Both the position numbers and the translations under genes were made by a program. From assembly GCA_963555705.1 (NCBI GenBank), contig OY743190.1, positions 15,507,491 to 15,571,490 of the forward strand: DNA of 64,000 bases, read 5' to 3'. This DNA is from Ligustrum vulgare. Taxonomy: Eukaryota; Streptophyta; Magnoliopsida; Lamiales; Oleaceae. Positions 50,700 to 63,777 of the stretch are shown here, in pieces; position 1 is the stretch's first letter; each line of letters starts with the position of its first letter. A model generated the notes under the pieces. The model saw nothing but the letters and a program-made list of their open reading frames with translations. It was not told the origin of the DNA and ran no database searches.

Positions 50700-51525
50700 T
50701 ATCATCTACTAAATCTCGTTTGTGATGTAAATGAACTTGCATGTCTAACCTTAATTCCTTTAGTGGATGCTTATCATATCATGCTCTTAATTCCAAATGA
50801 TAAAATTCTGGACAAAGTCTCCCTTGTAATTTGGACTTATCCCAAACCATAAGCATACTTCATAACTCACAATAATAAATAACTCCACATTTGATCACAA
50901 CGATCTAAAAATATTGAAAACGATTCCAACACTTCAATATCATCAAAAAATATCCCATAATTCAATTCATAATTCCTCAACATAACAATTTCAAATCATA
51001 TTTTTCAATATCACAATATCACTTCCTTCCATACCTTAATTGGCTCAAAAGATTACTCATACTTATATTTATAAGTCATAAATCATATTCCCAAAATTTA
51101 ATCACAAGGCCAAAGTTCATAATAAATTTCTCTTCAATATAGAGGCATAATTCACTTACTCAACATAATATCCATTACTTAATTCCCAATAACCAAATCT
51201 TTAAATCTCTAACTTCATAATGCTTCTCATAAAAGTCTCATAAAAATCATATCACTTATAATCTTAACATCTCATAAAACTTCATAAAATTGGCTCGCTA
51301 TTTCTCATTAAATCTAAATGATAGATAATCTGAACATATTTCTAATCATTTCTGTTGACTTCTCATACTTAGTGCCATGTCTAAAATCAATTATGCAAAG
51401 TCCATTTAAGGTTCATCATTTCTAAACTCGAGGACAACAATTATTTTGAAAATCATTCTTAAGTCATATTATTCCCATTATGCTCAACACCCGTTCTCTT
51501 TCTTTCTTTCCGAATTTTTTTTCAG
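50700..51525. other. AT-rich interior, nothing recognised
   Basis: Low-complexity AT-rich DNA with many CATAA and TCATA words and no open frame of note on either strand. Confidence 0.4.
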
Positions 51526-51708
51526 AATTGAAACTTGAAGAGTGGTACCAATAATCATCCACAGTTTTTCCTTGCTTTTAAGCAAAGGTAGTGATAAAGG
51601 GATAAATTATTGAACCGAAAATTGAAACTTGAAGAGGAAGTACTAATAACCATCCACAGTTTTTCCCTTGTTTTTACACAAAGGTAGTGATAAAGGGATA
51701 AATTATTG
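51526..51708. repeat. 94-bp tandem duplication
   Basis: Two copies start at 51526 and 51620, each opening with AATTGAAACTTGAAGAG and containing CATCCACAGTTTTTCC and AAAGGTAGTGATAAAGGGAT. They differ at several positions, so the duplication is older than the LTR pair. Confidence 0.85.
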
Positions 51709-52470
51709 TACGAATTCATTATTAATTTTGTTTGTTTAATATATTATTCCATATATTTTGGGCAAAAGTTACAACCCAACTTAATTTCTAATTGAGTCAA
51801 TCTTACTAAGCTTAATATGAACCAAAATTCATATCAATATCCTCTATGTCTCATGATTCTACATAAAAAGGAATAAATTAAAATTCAGGCTTCTATCAAT
51901 TCATATCATACTCAACATGTATATTTCACTTAAAGGTTCATAACATATGAAGATTTCATACTTAACATGTCTTAATAAAATCGTAAATGACTTGCAAAGC
52001 ATATAACATACCTGGTTCGAGGAGTCAATACGTGGAGAGTGACATAGTAGAGTGATGAGTTAAAATATTTCATATAATCTTATTTTCCTTTAATCAACAA
52101 TAATTTAATGTGGTTGTATCCAAATCAACATTTTCTTGAATCATAATTCCTAATTAATCACAGTCTTCAAAACAAATCCAATATCGATATAGTAATTATC
52201 TCCCCATCAATAATTAATAACTTAACCCAAATAAAATTTATCGTCAAATCTTATTTTTCCTTTAGTCCCCGAACTTCTAGAAATTTATCAAAGACATCAA
52301 TATAAACATCATATCACTAACTAATTATATTCCATAAAATTTTCAGGACATTACTAACTCCCTTGCTTAAAATGAATTTTGTCCTTGAAATTCGCACATC
52401 AAATTTCATCATGCTTTTCAAAATCATAACCATACTTGACATGTGAAAATTCAACTTTTTTTTTTTATAA
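51709..52470. other. AT-rich interior, nothing recognised
   Basis: No motif or long frame. In element orientation this would be the gag region, but no gag residues such as a zinc knuckle are visible. Confidence 0.4.
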
Positions 52471-52534
52471 TGAATAGTGATTTCGTTCACTGTTCATCAT
52501 GAATAGCACGTCGTTTTACTGTTCACGTGAATAG

Positions 52535-52537
<3 letters not shown>
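52471..52537 (-). repeat. alternating direct and inverted 10-mers in the element leader
   Basis: TGAATAGTGA occurs at 52471 and 52528. Near-complements TTCACTGTTCA and TTACTGTTCA lie between them, so the leader RNA could fold into one long or two short stems. It lies about 100-160 bases downstream of the primer-binding site, where packaging signals are found in retroelements. Function is a guess. Confidence 0.5.

Positions 52538-52578
<41 letters not shown>
52538..52578. repeat. 41-base poly(T) run
   Basis: An uninterrupted T tract, which is poly(A) in the element's leader RNA. A shorter T run lies at 52456-52466. Its exact length may be affected by sequencing error. Confidence 0.85.
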
Positions 52579-52582
<4 letters not shown>

Positions 52583-52624
52583 AATAAAATTTCAAAATCT
52601 ACAGAATCGTTTTTAAAACTCTTT

Positions 52625-52636
52625 GCTCTGATACCA
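52625..52636 (-). other. primer-binding site for initiator tRNA-Met
   Basis: The minus strand reads TGGTATCAGAGC, the complement of the plant initiator tRNA-Met 3' end, two bases inside the right LTR. This fixes the element orientation and shows that reverse transcription priming was intact. Confidence 0.92.
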
Positions 52637-52757
52637 ACTGTGACGACCCGAATTCTCGACCATTCGAGTGCCACTAAAAGTGACTCATATCATATTATCG
52701 AGACTTAAATAGTAATGTAAAATTATTCAAAAGAATAAATTAGAATCCCATAATTTT

Positions 52758-52936
52758 ATTTGTGAATAAAAATAGAACATAATTTTCTTACATAAAGTTC
52801 AACATAATTATCTCATCAATTTTATTTCTGAAAATGGTAAATATCGTGGAGTGAGATTTTCTTTTGCTTTTGCATTTGTGAATAAAAATAGAACATAATT
52901 TTCTTACATAAAGTTCAACATAATTATCTCATCAAT
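52758..52936. repeat. 63-bp direct repeat flanking 53 unique bases, right LTR only
   Basis: ATTTGTGAATAAAAATAGAA and the following bases through ATCTCATCAAT appear at 52758-52820 and again at 52874-52936. The left LTR has a single copy and no unique spacer. Confidence 0.9.
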
Positions 52937-53140
52937 CTTAACCACTTTTGCCACTTCCATGTTGACCGCCTCGAATTTCTCTTACTTGTGGATTTTGTCA
53001 AGAGATTGGAAATAAGTGTATATGTGTAGAGTTGTGTGTAAAAGAGATGGGTTTAAATAGATGTATAAAGTTGGCATATTGTAAACATAATCATTCAATT
53101 CTATTAATTTTAACACATCCTTTTCTTAAAGTAAAGCACC

Positions 53141-53769
53141 ATTCATATACTTTTCCATATTTATACAAATAATATGCTCTTCATGATTATATATAATGGA
53201 GTCTTATCAATCATTCATATACTTTTCCATATTTATACAAATATTATGCTCTTCATGATTATATATAATGGAGTCTTATCAATCATTCATATACTTTTCC
53301 ATATTTATACAAATATTATGCTCTTCATGATTATATATAATGGAGTATATAAATCATTCATATACTTTTCCATATTTATACAAATATTATGCTCTTCATG
53401 ATTACATATAATGAAGTATATAAATCATTCATATACTTTTCCATATTTATACAAATATTATGCTCTTCATGATTATATATAATGGAGTATATAAATCATT
53501 CATATACTTTTCCATATTTATACAAATATTATGCTCTTCATGATTACATATAATGGAGTCTTATCAATCATTCATATACTTTTCCATATTTATACAAATA
53601 TTATGCTTTTCATGATTATATATAATGGAGTATATAAATCATTCATATACTTTTCCATATTTATACAAATATTATGCTCTTCATGATTATATATAATGGA
53701 GTATATAAATCATTCATATACTTTTCCATATTTATACAAATATTATGCTCTTCATGATTACATATAATG
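53141..53769. repeat. 71-73-bp minisatellite, nine copies, right LTR
   Basis: The same number, length and order of unit variants as in the left LTR, including the GCTTTTCATG variant in unit seven. Both LTRs were therefore copied from one template and have not slipped since insertion. Confidence 0.92.
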
Positions 53770-54064
53770 GAACCTCCCATGCTTGCATATATTTTCTTAA
53801 TTTCAATAATAAAAATAATTTTTGTATAAATAAATATTGGGATAACATTGAATTAAGTACTTGGACTTAATATACTTTAAATCAAGAGAATGGAGATATT
53901 TTTAGAAATTCGGAATTTAATTTAAAATCGAACGATCTCGATTATTTCTTGACTTGGCTATACGAATACGTCACGGCGTTACTTAATAAAAATGGGTGAA
54001 ATAGTAGCGACACGATTTTCTATTAAAATAATTATTAATCGCGTAAAAATTCTTGGTCGCTACA

Positions 54065-54069
54065 GATGT
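54065..54069. repeat. target-site duplication GATGT, right
   Basis: GATGT follows the TACA end of the element and continues into CGTCAAGC of the interrupted Rx_N segment. Confidence 0.95.
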
Positions 54070-56492
54070 CGTCAAGCAAGTCTTCAAAAGTTTATTGGGA
54101 GCTACATGACAGGTTCAAGGAGCTCCAAAGTTTGTAGCCAACGGTCCAAACTCATTATCAAGATGCAGAAGAACGACAATTTACCGATAAAGCATTTAGA
54201 ATTTGGCTTTGTCAACTCAAACATGCAGCCGACAAAGTGAAGGACTTGTTTAGAACACTGCGCATTGAAGGAATCCAGAACATTTAGTTTATTGGTGGCT
54301 ATCAGTTCTGGTGCCGCTTCCACCATCGGGTAGAATTAACATTGACATCCGCATACGGATTAAAATCTCCTCCTTGATTTCATAATTCTTTGGGATTACC
54401 GAGCAAAATACAAAGCTGTGTTTGAGATACAGCGTCATATGCATGTAACTTACTAGTAGGCAGGTAAAATTGTGTTTTTATAGGCCTCCAAATTCGAAAG
54501 ATTACTATTCTGAACGTATAACCACTCTATATCATCTGTCTTGGAGCACATGTGACCACCGAGAATTTTGAAGCCAAAGGAATACCTTCACATTTCCACA
54601 TTACTTGTTCGACAGTTGCTTGAAGATTTGGAAATTACTCTTCTTTTGTTTGAACAAAAGAAAGGCGTCCTTCCAATATTTTCCAGCGGTCATCATTTGT
54701 CATATCCTTCAAGGAATGTGCAGAATTAGAATTGCCTGGTACCATTGCAACTTTTTGACAAGTATCTTGCTTCCATCAAGTCCACACTTGAACAGTGGCC
54801 TTAGTGCATCAAAACCATCACCGAGTACAAGAAGATATTTCTTTTGTTTTAATGATTTCCACATCATTGTTCAGAATGTTCAAGTTCATTGAATAACATT
54901 TATTTCCTGTTGATGACTAAATTACTGCTTTAATTGTTCTTTTAGCATTGAAATCACGTGATACAAAAAGTCATATTCTTAAATTTTGGAAATGTTCCAT
55001 TTCCTTGTCGTCATTATTGATGAATTGGCAAAGACCTGTTTTCCCAATTCCTGAAGTACCAACATTTGATATAACAGATGCGGTTGCTCCGTCGGCTACT
55101 CCTGATGTTGTTTTCAAGAGGTAGTTTCATTTCCTGCTTTTCAAATTGGTTTTCGCCAATATTTCTTTTTGCCAACTATAAGTTGAATTATTCTGTTGCT
55201 GCCTTTGTCAAATCATCAAGGATTCTTAGGTTGCTGAAGTTTTTAGAATAATACATTTCCTACTTACGCAAATATTTGATGTCGTCAAGCAAGTCTTCAA
55301 AAGTTTATTGGGAGCTACATGACAGGTTCAAGGAGCTCCAAAGTTTGTAGCCAACGGTCCAAACTCATATTCAAGATGCAGAAGAACGACAATTTACCGA
55401 TAAAGCATTTAGAATTTGGCTTTGTCAACTCAAACATGCAGCCGACAAAGTGAAGGACTTGTTTAGAACACTGCGCATTGAAGGAATCCAGAACATTTAG
55501 TTTATTGGTGGCTATCAGTTCTGGTGCCTGCTTCCACCATCGGGTAGAATTAACATTGACATCCGCATACGGATTAAAATCTCCTCCTTGATTTCATAAT
55601 TCTTTGGGATTACCGAGCAAAATACAAAGCAGTGTTTGAGATACAGCGTCATATGCATGTAACTTACAAGTAGGCAGGTAAAATTGTATTTTTATAGGCC
55701 TCCAAATTCGAAAGATTACTATTCTGAACGTATAACCACTCTATATCATCTGTCTTGGAGCACATGTGACCACCGAGAATTTTGAAGCCAAAGGAATACC
55801 TTCACATTTCCACATTACTTGTTCGACAGTTGCTTGAAGATTTGGAAATTACTCTTCTTTTGTTTGAACAAAAGAAAGGCGCCCTTCCAATATTTTCCAG
55901 CGGTCATCATTTGTCATATCCTTCAAGGAATGTGCAGAATTAGAATTGCCTGGATCCATTGCAACTTTTTGACAAGTATCTTGCTTCCATCAAGTCCACA
56001 CTTGAACAGTGGCCTTAGTGCATCAAAACCATCACCGAGTACAAGAAGATATTTCTTTTGTTTTAATGATTTCCACATCATTGTACAGAATGTTCAAGTT
56101 CATTGAATAATATTTATTTCCTGTTGATGACTAAATTAATGCTTTAATTGTTCTTTTAGCATTGATATCACGTGATACAAAAAGTCATATTCTTAAATTG
56201 TGGAAATGTTCCATTTCCTTGTCGTCATTATTGATGAATTGGCAAAGACCTGTTTTCCCAATTCCTGAAGTACCAACATTTGATATAACAGATGAGGTTG
56301 CTCCGTCGGCTACTCCTGATGTTGTTTTCAAGAGGTAGTTTCATTTCCTGCTTTTCAAATTGGTTTTCGCCAATATTTCTTTTTGCCAACTGTAAGTTGA
56401 ATTATTCTGTTGCTGCCTTTGTCAAATCATCACGGATTCTTAGGTTACTGAAGTTTGTAGAATAATACATTTCCTACTTACGCAAATATTTG

Positions 56493-56714
56493 ATGTCGTC
56501 AAGCAATTCTTCAAAAGTTTATTGGGAGCTACACGACAGGTTCAAGGAGCTCCAAAGTTTGTATCCAACAGTCCAAACTCATATTCAAGATGCAGAAGAA
56601 CGACAATTTACCGATAAAGCATTTAGAATTTGGCTTTGTCAACTCAAACATGCAGCCGACAAAGTGAAGGACTTGTTCAGAACACTGCGCATTGAAGGAA
56701 TCCAGAACATTTAG
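56493..56714 (+). pseudogene. Rx_N fragment, open frame (after monomer 38)
   Basis: It carries SSNSS in place of SSKSS near the start and a synonymous-looking CACGAC for CATGAC. It is flanked by copies with the TAG version, so open and closed states are interleaved right of the insertion. Confidence 0.7.
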
Positions 56715-58920
56715 TTTATTGGTGGCTATCAGTTCTGGTGCCTGCTTCCACCATCGGGTAGAATTAACATTGACATCCGCATACGGATTAAAATCTCCTC
56801 CTTGATTTCATAATTCTTTGGGATTACCGAGCAAAATACAAAGCAGTGTTTGAGATACAACGTCATATGCATGTAACTTACAAGTAGGCAGGTAAAATTG
56901 TATTTTTATAAGCTTCCAAATTCCAAAGATTACTATTCTGAATGTATAACCACTCTATATCATCTGTCTTGGAGCACATGTGACCACCGAGAATTTTGAA
57001 GCCAAAGGAATACCTTCACATTTCCACATTACTTGTTCGACAGTTGCTTGAAGATTTGGAAATTACTCTTCTTTTGTTTGAACAAAAGAAAGGCGTCCTT
57101 CCAATATTTTCCAGCGGTCATCATTTGTCATATCCTTCAAGGAATGTGCAGAATTAGAATTTCCTAGATCCATTGCAACTTTTTGACAAGTATCTTGCTT
57201 CCATCAAGTCCACACTTGAACAGTGGCCTTAGTGCATCAAAACCATCACCGAGTACAAGAAGATATTTCTTTTGTTTTAATGATTTCCACATCATTGTTC
57301 AGAATGTTCAAGTTCATTGAATTACATTTATTTCCTGTTGATGACTAAATTAATGCTTTAATTGTTCTTTTAGCATTGAAATCACGTGATACAAAAAGTC
57401 ATATTCTTAAATTGTGGAAATGTTCCATTTCCTTGTCGTCATTATTGATGAATTGGAAAAGACCTGTTTTCCCAATTCCTGAAGTACCAACATTTGATAT
57501 AACAGATGCGGTTGCTCCGTCGGCTACTCCTGATGTTGTTTTCAAGAGGTAGTTTCATTTCCTGCTTTTCAAATTGGTTTTCGCCAATATTTCTTTTTGC
57601 CAACTGTAAGTTGAATTATTCTGTTGCTGCCTTTGTCAAATCATCACGGATTCTTAGGTTGCTGAAGTTTGTAGAATAATACATTTCCTACTTACGCAAA
57701 TATTTGATGTCGTCAAGCAAGTCTTCAAAAGTTTATTGGGAGCTACATGACAGGTTCAAGGAGCTCCAAAGTTTGTAGCCAACGGTCCAAACTCATATTC
57801 AAGATGCAGAAGAACGACAATTTACCGATAAAGCATTTAGAATTTGGCTTTGTCAACTCAAACATGCAGCCGACAAAGTGAAGGACTTGTTTAGAACACT
57901 GCGCATTGAAGGAATCCAGAACATTTAGTTTATTGGTGGCTATCAGTTCTGGTGCCTGCTTCCACCATCGGGTAGAATTAACATTGACATCCGCATACGG
58001 ATTAAAATCTCCTCCTTGATTTCATAATTCTTTGGGATTACCGAGCAAAATACAAAGCAGTGTTTGAGATACAGCGTCATATGCATGTAACTTACAAGTA
58101 GGCAGGTAAAATTGTGTTTTTATAGGCCTCCAAATTCGGAAGATTACTATTCTGAACGTATAACCACTCTATATCATCTGTCTTGGAGCACATGTGACCA
58201 CCGAGAATTTTGAAGCCAAAGGAATACCTTCACATTTCCACATTACTTGTTCGACAGTTGCTTGAAGATTTGGAAATTACTCTTCTTTTGTTTGAACAAA
58301 AGAAAGGCGCCCTTCCAATATTTTCCAGCGGTCATCATTTGTCATATCCTTCAAGGAATGTGCAGAATTAGAATTGCCTGGATCCATTGCAACTTTTTGA
58401 CAAGTATCTTGCTTCCATCAAGTCCACACTTGAACAGTGGCCTTAGTGCATCAAAACCATCACCGAGTACAAGAAGATATTTCTTTTGTTTTAATGATTT
58501 CCACATCATTGTACAGAATGTTCAAGTTCATTGAATAACATTTATTTCCTGTTGATGACTAAATTAATGCTTTAATTGTTCTTTTAGCATTGAAATCACG
58601 TGATACAAAAAGTCATATTCTTAAATTGTGGAAATGTTCCATTTCCTTGTCGTCATTATTGATGAATTGGCAAAGACCTGTTTTCCCAATTCCTGAAGTA
58701 CCAACATTTGATATAACAGATGCGGTTGCTCCGTCGGCTACTCCTGATGTTGTTTTCAAGAGGTAGTTTCATTTCCTGCTTTTCAAATTGGTTTTCGCCA
58801 ATATTTCTTTTTGCCAACTGTAAGTTGAATTATTCTGTTGCTGCCTTTGTCAAATCATCACGGATTCTTAGGTTGCTGAAGTTTGTAGAATAATACATTT
58901 CCTACTTACGCAAATATTTG

Positions 58921-59142
58921 ATGTCGTCAAGCAAGTCTTCAAAAGTTTATTGGGAGCTACATGACAGGTTCAAGGAGCTCCAAAGTTTGTATCCAACGGT
59001 CCAAACTCATATTCAAGATGCAGAAGAACGACAATTTACCGATAAAGCATTTAGAATTTGGCTTTGCCAACTCAAACATGCAGCCGACAAAGTGAAGGAC
59101 TTGTTTAGAACACTGCGCATTGAAGGAATCCAGAACATTTAG
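58921..59142 (+). pseudogene. Rx_N fragment, open frame (after monomer 40)
   Basis: Reads through with TAT after LQSL and a silent TGCCAA for TGTCAA. It starts the near-continuous run of TAT copies reaching the right edge. Confidence 0.7.
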
Positions 59143-60134
59143 TTTATTGGTGGCTATCAGTTCTGGTGCCTGCTTCCACCATCGGGTAGAATTAACATTG
59201 ACATCCGCATACGGATTAAAATCTCCTCCTTGATTTCATAATTCTTTGGGATTACCGAGCAAAATACAAAGCAGTGTTTGAGATACAGCGTCATATGCAT
59301 GTAACTTACAAGTAGGTAGGTAAAATTGTATTTTTATAGGCCTCCAAATTCGAAAGATTACTATTCTGAACGTATAACCACTCTATATCATCTGTCTTGG
59401 AGCACATGTGACCACCGAGAATTTTGAAGCCAAAGGAATACCTTCACATTTCCACATTACTTGTTCGACAGTTGCTTGAAGATTTGGAAATTACTCTTCT
59501 TTTGTTTGAACAAAAGAAAGGCGCCCTTCCAATATTTTCCAGCGGTCATCATTTGTCATATCCTTCAAGGAATGTGCAGAATTAGAATTGCCTGGATCCA
59601 TTGCAACTTTTTGACAAGTATCTTGCTTCCATCAAGTCCACACTTGAACAGTGGCCTTAGTGCATCAAAACCATCACCGAGTACAAGAAGATATTTCTTT
59701 TGTTTTAATGATTTCCACATAATTGTACAGAATGTTCAAGTTCATTGAATAACATTTATTTCCTGTTGATGACTAAATTACTGCTTTAATTGTTCTTTTA
59801 GCATTGAAATCACGTGATACAAAAAGTCATATTCTTAAATTTTGGAAATGTTCCATTTCCTTGTCGTCATTATTGATGAATTGGCAAAGACCTGTTTTCC
59901 CAATTCCTGAAGTACCAACATTTGATATAACAGATGCGGTTGCTTCGTCGGCTACTCCTGATGTTGTTTTCAAGAGGTAGTTTCATTTCCTGCTTTTCAA
60001 ATTGGTTTTCGCCAATATTTCTTTTTGCCAACTGTAACTTGAATTCTTCTGTTGCTGCCTTTGTCAAATCATCAAGGATTCTTAGGTTGCTGAAGTTTGT
60101 AGAATAATACATTTCCTACTTAATAAAATATTTG

Positions 60135-60356
60135 ATGTCGTCAAGCAAGTCTTCAAAAGTTTATTGGGAGCTACATGACAGGTTCAAGGAGCTCCAAAGT
60201 TTGTATCCAACGGTCCAAACTCATATTCAAGATGCAGAAGAACGACAATTTACCGATAAAGCATTTAGAATTTGGCTTTGTCAACTCAAACATGCAGCCG
60301 ACAAAGTGAAGGACTTGTTTAGAACACTGCGCATTGAAGGAATCCAGAACATTTAG
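60135..60356 (+). pseudogene. Rx_N fragment, open frame (after monomer 41)
   Basis: Reads through. The following unit, Rx_N at about 61350-61570, also has TAT but is closed by a separate change, GATGCATAAGAACG, which puts a TAA where the family has Glu. Confidence 0.7.
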
Positions 60357-62562
60357 TTTATTGGTGACTATCAGTTCTGGTGCCTGCTTCCACCATCGGG
60401 TAGAATTAACATTGACATCCGCATACGGATTAAAATCTCCTCCTTGATTTCATAATTCTTTGGGATTACCGAGCAAAATACAAAGCAGTGTTTGAGATAC
60501 AGCGTCATATGCATGTAATTTACAAGTAGACAGGTAAAATTGTATTTTTATAGGCCTCCAAATTCGAAAGATTACTATTCTGAACGTATAACCACTCTAT
60601 ATCATCTGTCTTGGAGCACATGTGACCACCGAGAATTTTGAAGCCAAAGGAATACCTTCACATTTCCACATTACTTATTCGACAGTTGCTTGAAGATTTG
60701 GAAATTACTCTTCTTTTGTTTGAACAAAAGAAAGGCGCCCTTCCAATATTTTCCAGCGGTCATCATTCGTCATATCCTTCAAGGAATGTGCAGAATTAGA
60801 ATTGCCTGGATCCATTGCAACTTTTTGAAAAGTATCTTGCTTCCATCAAGTCCACACTTGAACAGTGGCCTTAGTGCATCAAAACCATCACCGAGTACAA
60901 GAAGATATTTCTTTTGTTTTAATGATTTCCACATAATTGTACAGAATGTTATAGTTCATTGAATAACATTTATTTCCTGTTGATGACTAAATTACTGCTT
61001 TAATTGTTCTTTTAGCATTGAAATCACGTGATACAAAAAGTCATATTCTTAAATTGTGGAAATGTTCCATTTCCTTGTCGTCATTATTGATGAATTGGCA
61101 AAGACCTGTTTTCCCAATTCCTGAAGTACCAACATTTGATATAACAGATGCGGTTGCTTCGTCGGCTACTCCTGATGTTGTTTTCAAGAGGTAGTTTCAT
61201 TTCCTGCTTTTCAAATTGGTTTTCGCCAATATTTCTTTTTGCCAACTGTAACTTGAATTCTTCTGTTGCTGCCTTTGTCAAATCATCAAGGATTCTTAGG
61301 TTGCTGAAGTTTGTAGAATAATACATTTCCTACTTCATCAAATATTTGATGTCGTCAAGCAAGTCTTCAAAAGTTTATTGGGAGCTACATGACGGGTTCA
61401 AGGAGCTCCAAAGTTTGTATCCAACGGTCCAAACTCATATTCAAGATGCATAAGAACGACAATTTACCGATAAAGCATTTAGAATTTGGCTTTGTCAACT
61501 CAAACATGCAGCCGACAAAGTGAAGGACTTGTTTAGAACACTGCGCATTGAAGGAATCCAGAACATTTAGTTTATTGGTGGCTATCAGTTCTGGTGCCTG
61601 CTTCCACCATCGGGTAGAATTAAAATTGACATCCGCATACGGATTAAAATCTCCTCCTTGATTTCATAATTCTTTGGGATTACCTAGCAAAATACAAAGC
61701 AGTGTTTGAGATACAGCGTCATATGCATGTAACTCACAAGTAGGCAGGTAAAATTGTATTTTTATAGGCCTCCAAATTCGAAAGATTACTATTCTGAACG
61801 TATAACCACTCTATATCATCTGTCTTGGAGCACATGTGACCACCGAGAATTTTGAAGCCAAAGGAATACCTTCACATTTCCACATTACTTGTTCGACAGT
61901 TGCTTGAAGATTTGGAAATTACTCTTCTTTTGTTTGAACAAAAGAAAGGCGTCCTTCCAATATTTTCCAGCGGTCATCATTTGTCATATCCTTCAAGGAA
62001 TGTGCAGAATTAGAATTGCCTGGATCCATTGCAACTTTTTGACAAGTATCTTGCTTCCATCAAGTCCACACTTGAACAGTGGCCTTAGTGCATCAAAACC
62101 ATCACCGAGTACAAGAAGATATTTCTTTTGTTTTAATGATTTCCACATCATTGTACAGAATGTTCAAGTTCATTGAATAACATTTATTTCCTGTTGATGA
62201 CTAAATTAATGCTTTAATTGTTCTTTTAGCATTGAAATCACGTGATACAAAAAGTCATATTCTTAAATTGTGGAAATGTTCCATTTCCTTGTCGTCATTA
62301 TTGATGAATCGGAAAAGACCTGTTTTCCCAATTCCTGAAGTACCAACATTTGATATAACAGATGCGGTTGCTCCGTCGGCTACTCCTGATGTTGTTTTCA
62401 AGAGGTAGTTTCATTTCCTGCTGTTCAAATTGGTTTTCGCCAATATTTCTTTTTGCCAACTGTAAGTTGAATTCTTCTGTTGCTGCCTTTGTCAAATCGT
62501 CAAGGATTCTTAGGTTGCTGAAGTTTGTAGAATAATACATTTCCTACTTAATCAAATATTTG

Positions 62563-62784
62563 ATGTCGTCAAGCAAGTCTTCAAAAGTTTATTGGGAGCT
62601 ACATGACAGGTTCAAGGAGCTCCAAAGTTTGTATCCAACGGTCCAAACTCATATTCAAGATGCAGAAGAACGACAATTTACCGATAAAGCATTTAGAATT
62701 TGGCTTTGTCAACTCAAACATGCAGCCGACAAAGTGAAGGACTTGTTTAGAACACTGCGCATTGAAGGAATCCAGAACATTTAG
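62563..62784 (+). pseudogene. Rx_N fragment, open frame (after monomer 43)
   Basis: Reads through, with the extended palindrome just upstream. Its monomer and the next are near-identical neighbours sharing GAATCGGAAAAG and CTGCTGTTCAAATT. Confidence 0.7.
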
Positions 62785-63777
62785 TTTATTGGTGACTATC
62801 AGTTCTGGTGCCTGCTTCCACCATCGGGTAGAATTAACATTGACATACGCATACGGATTAAAATCTCCTCCTTGATTTCATAATTCTTTGGGATTACCTA
62901 GCAAAATACAAAGCAGTGTTTGAGATACAGCGTCATATGCATGTAACTTACAAGTAGGCAGGTAAAATTGTATTTTTATAGGCCTCCAAATTCGAAAGAT
63001 TACTATTCTGAACGTATAACCACTCTATATCATCTGTCTTGGAGCACATGTGACCACCGAGAATTTTGAAGCCAAAGGAATACCTTCAGCATTTCCACAT
63101 TACTTGTTCGACAGTTGCTTGAAGATTTGGAAATTACTCTTCTTTTGTTTGAACAAAAGAAAGGCGCCCTTCCAATATTTTCCAGCGGTCATCATTTGTC
63201 ATATCCTTCAAGGAATGTGCAGAATTAGAATTGCCTGGATCCATTGCAACTTTTTGACAAGTATCTTGCTTCCATCAAGTCCACACTTGAACAGTGGCCT
63301 TAGTGCATCAAAACCATCACCGAGTACAAGAAGATATTTCTTTTGTTTTAATGATTTCCACATCATTGTACAGAATGTTCAAGTTCATTGAATAACATTT
63401 ATTTCCTGTTGATGACTAAATTAATGCTTTAATTGTTCTTTTAGCATTGAAATCACGTGATACAAAAAGTCATATTCTTAAATTGTGGAAATGTTCCATT
63501 TCCTTGTCGTCATTATTGATGAATCGGAAAAGACCTGTTTTCCCAATTCCTGAAGTACCAACATTTGATATAACAGATGCGGTTGCTCCGTCGGCTACTC
63601 CTGATGTTGTTTTCAAGAGGTAGTTTCATTTCCTGCTGTTCAAATTGGTTTTCGCCAATATTTCTTTTTGCCAACTGTAAGTTGAATTCTTCTGTTGCTG
63701 CCTTTGTCAAATCGTCAAGGATTCTTAGGTTGCTGAAGTTTGTAGAATAATACATTTCCTACTTAATCAAATATTTG

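Larger units (their letters stand above)
47691..54064 (-). mobile_element. non-autonomous Ty3/gypsy-type LTR retrotransposon
   Basis: A complete 6374-bp element oriented on the minus strand: polypurine tract next to the left LTR, primer-binding site next to the right LTR. Its ends are TGTGACGACC and GGTCGCTACA, and GATGT is duplicated on both sides. Removing it and one GATGT restores a normal monomer. The 3.6-kb interior has no usable gag or pol, only a short decayed polyprotein tail, a plus-strand LOG-like fragment and AT-rich DNA. It would need proteins from a relative. The shared word AATTTCGAGGACGAAATT before the polypurine tract suggests kinship with the element at the left edge. Confidence 0.93.
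52639..54064 (-). mobile_element. right LTR (5' LTR in element orientation), 1426 bp
   Basis: Same ends as the left LTR. It is longer by a 116-bp segment at 52821-52936, of which the last about 63 bp repeat 52758-52820. It would drive transcription toward lower coordinates. Confidence 0.93.

Noticed and set aside
54102..54326. 74-codon minus-strand ORF near the right target site
   Set aside because: It is antisense to the Rx_N piece and opened by two local substitutions and a 1-bp loss. It occurs in one unit only.
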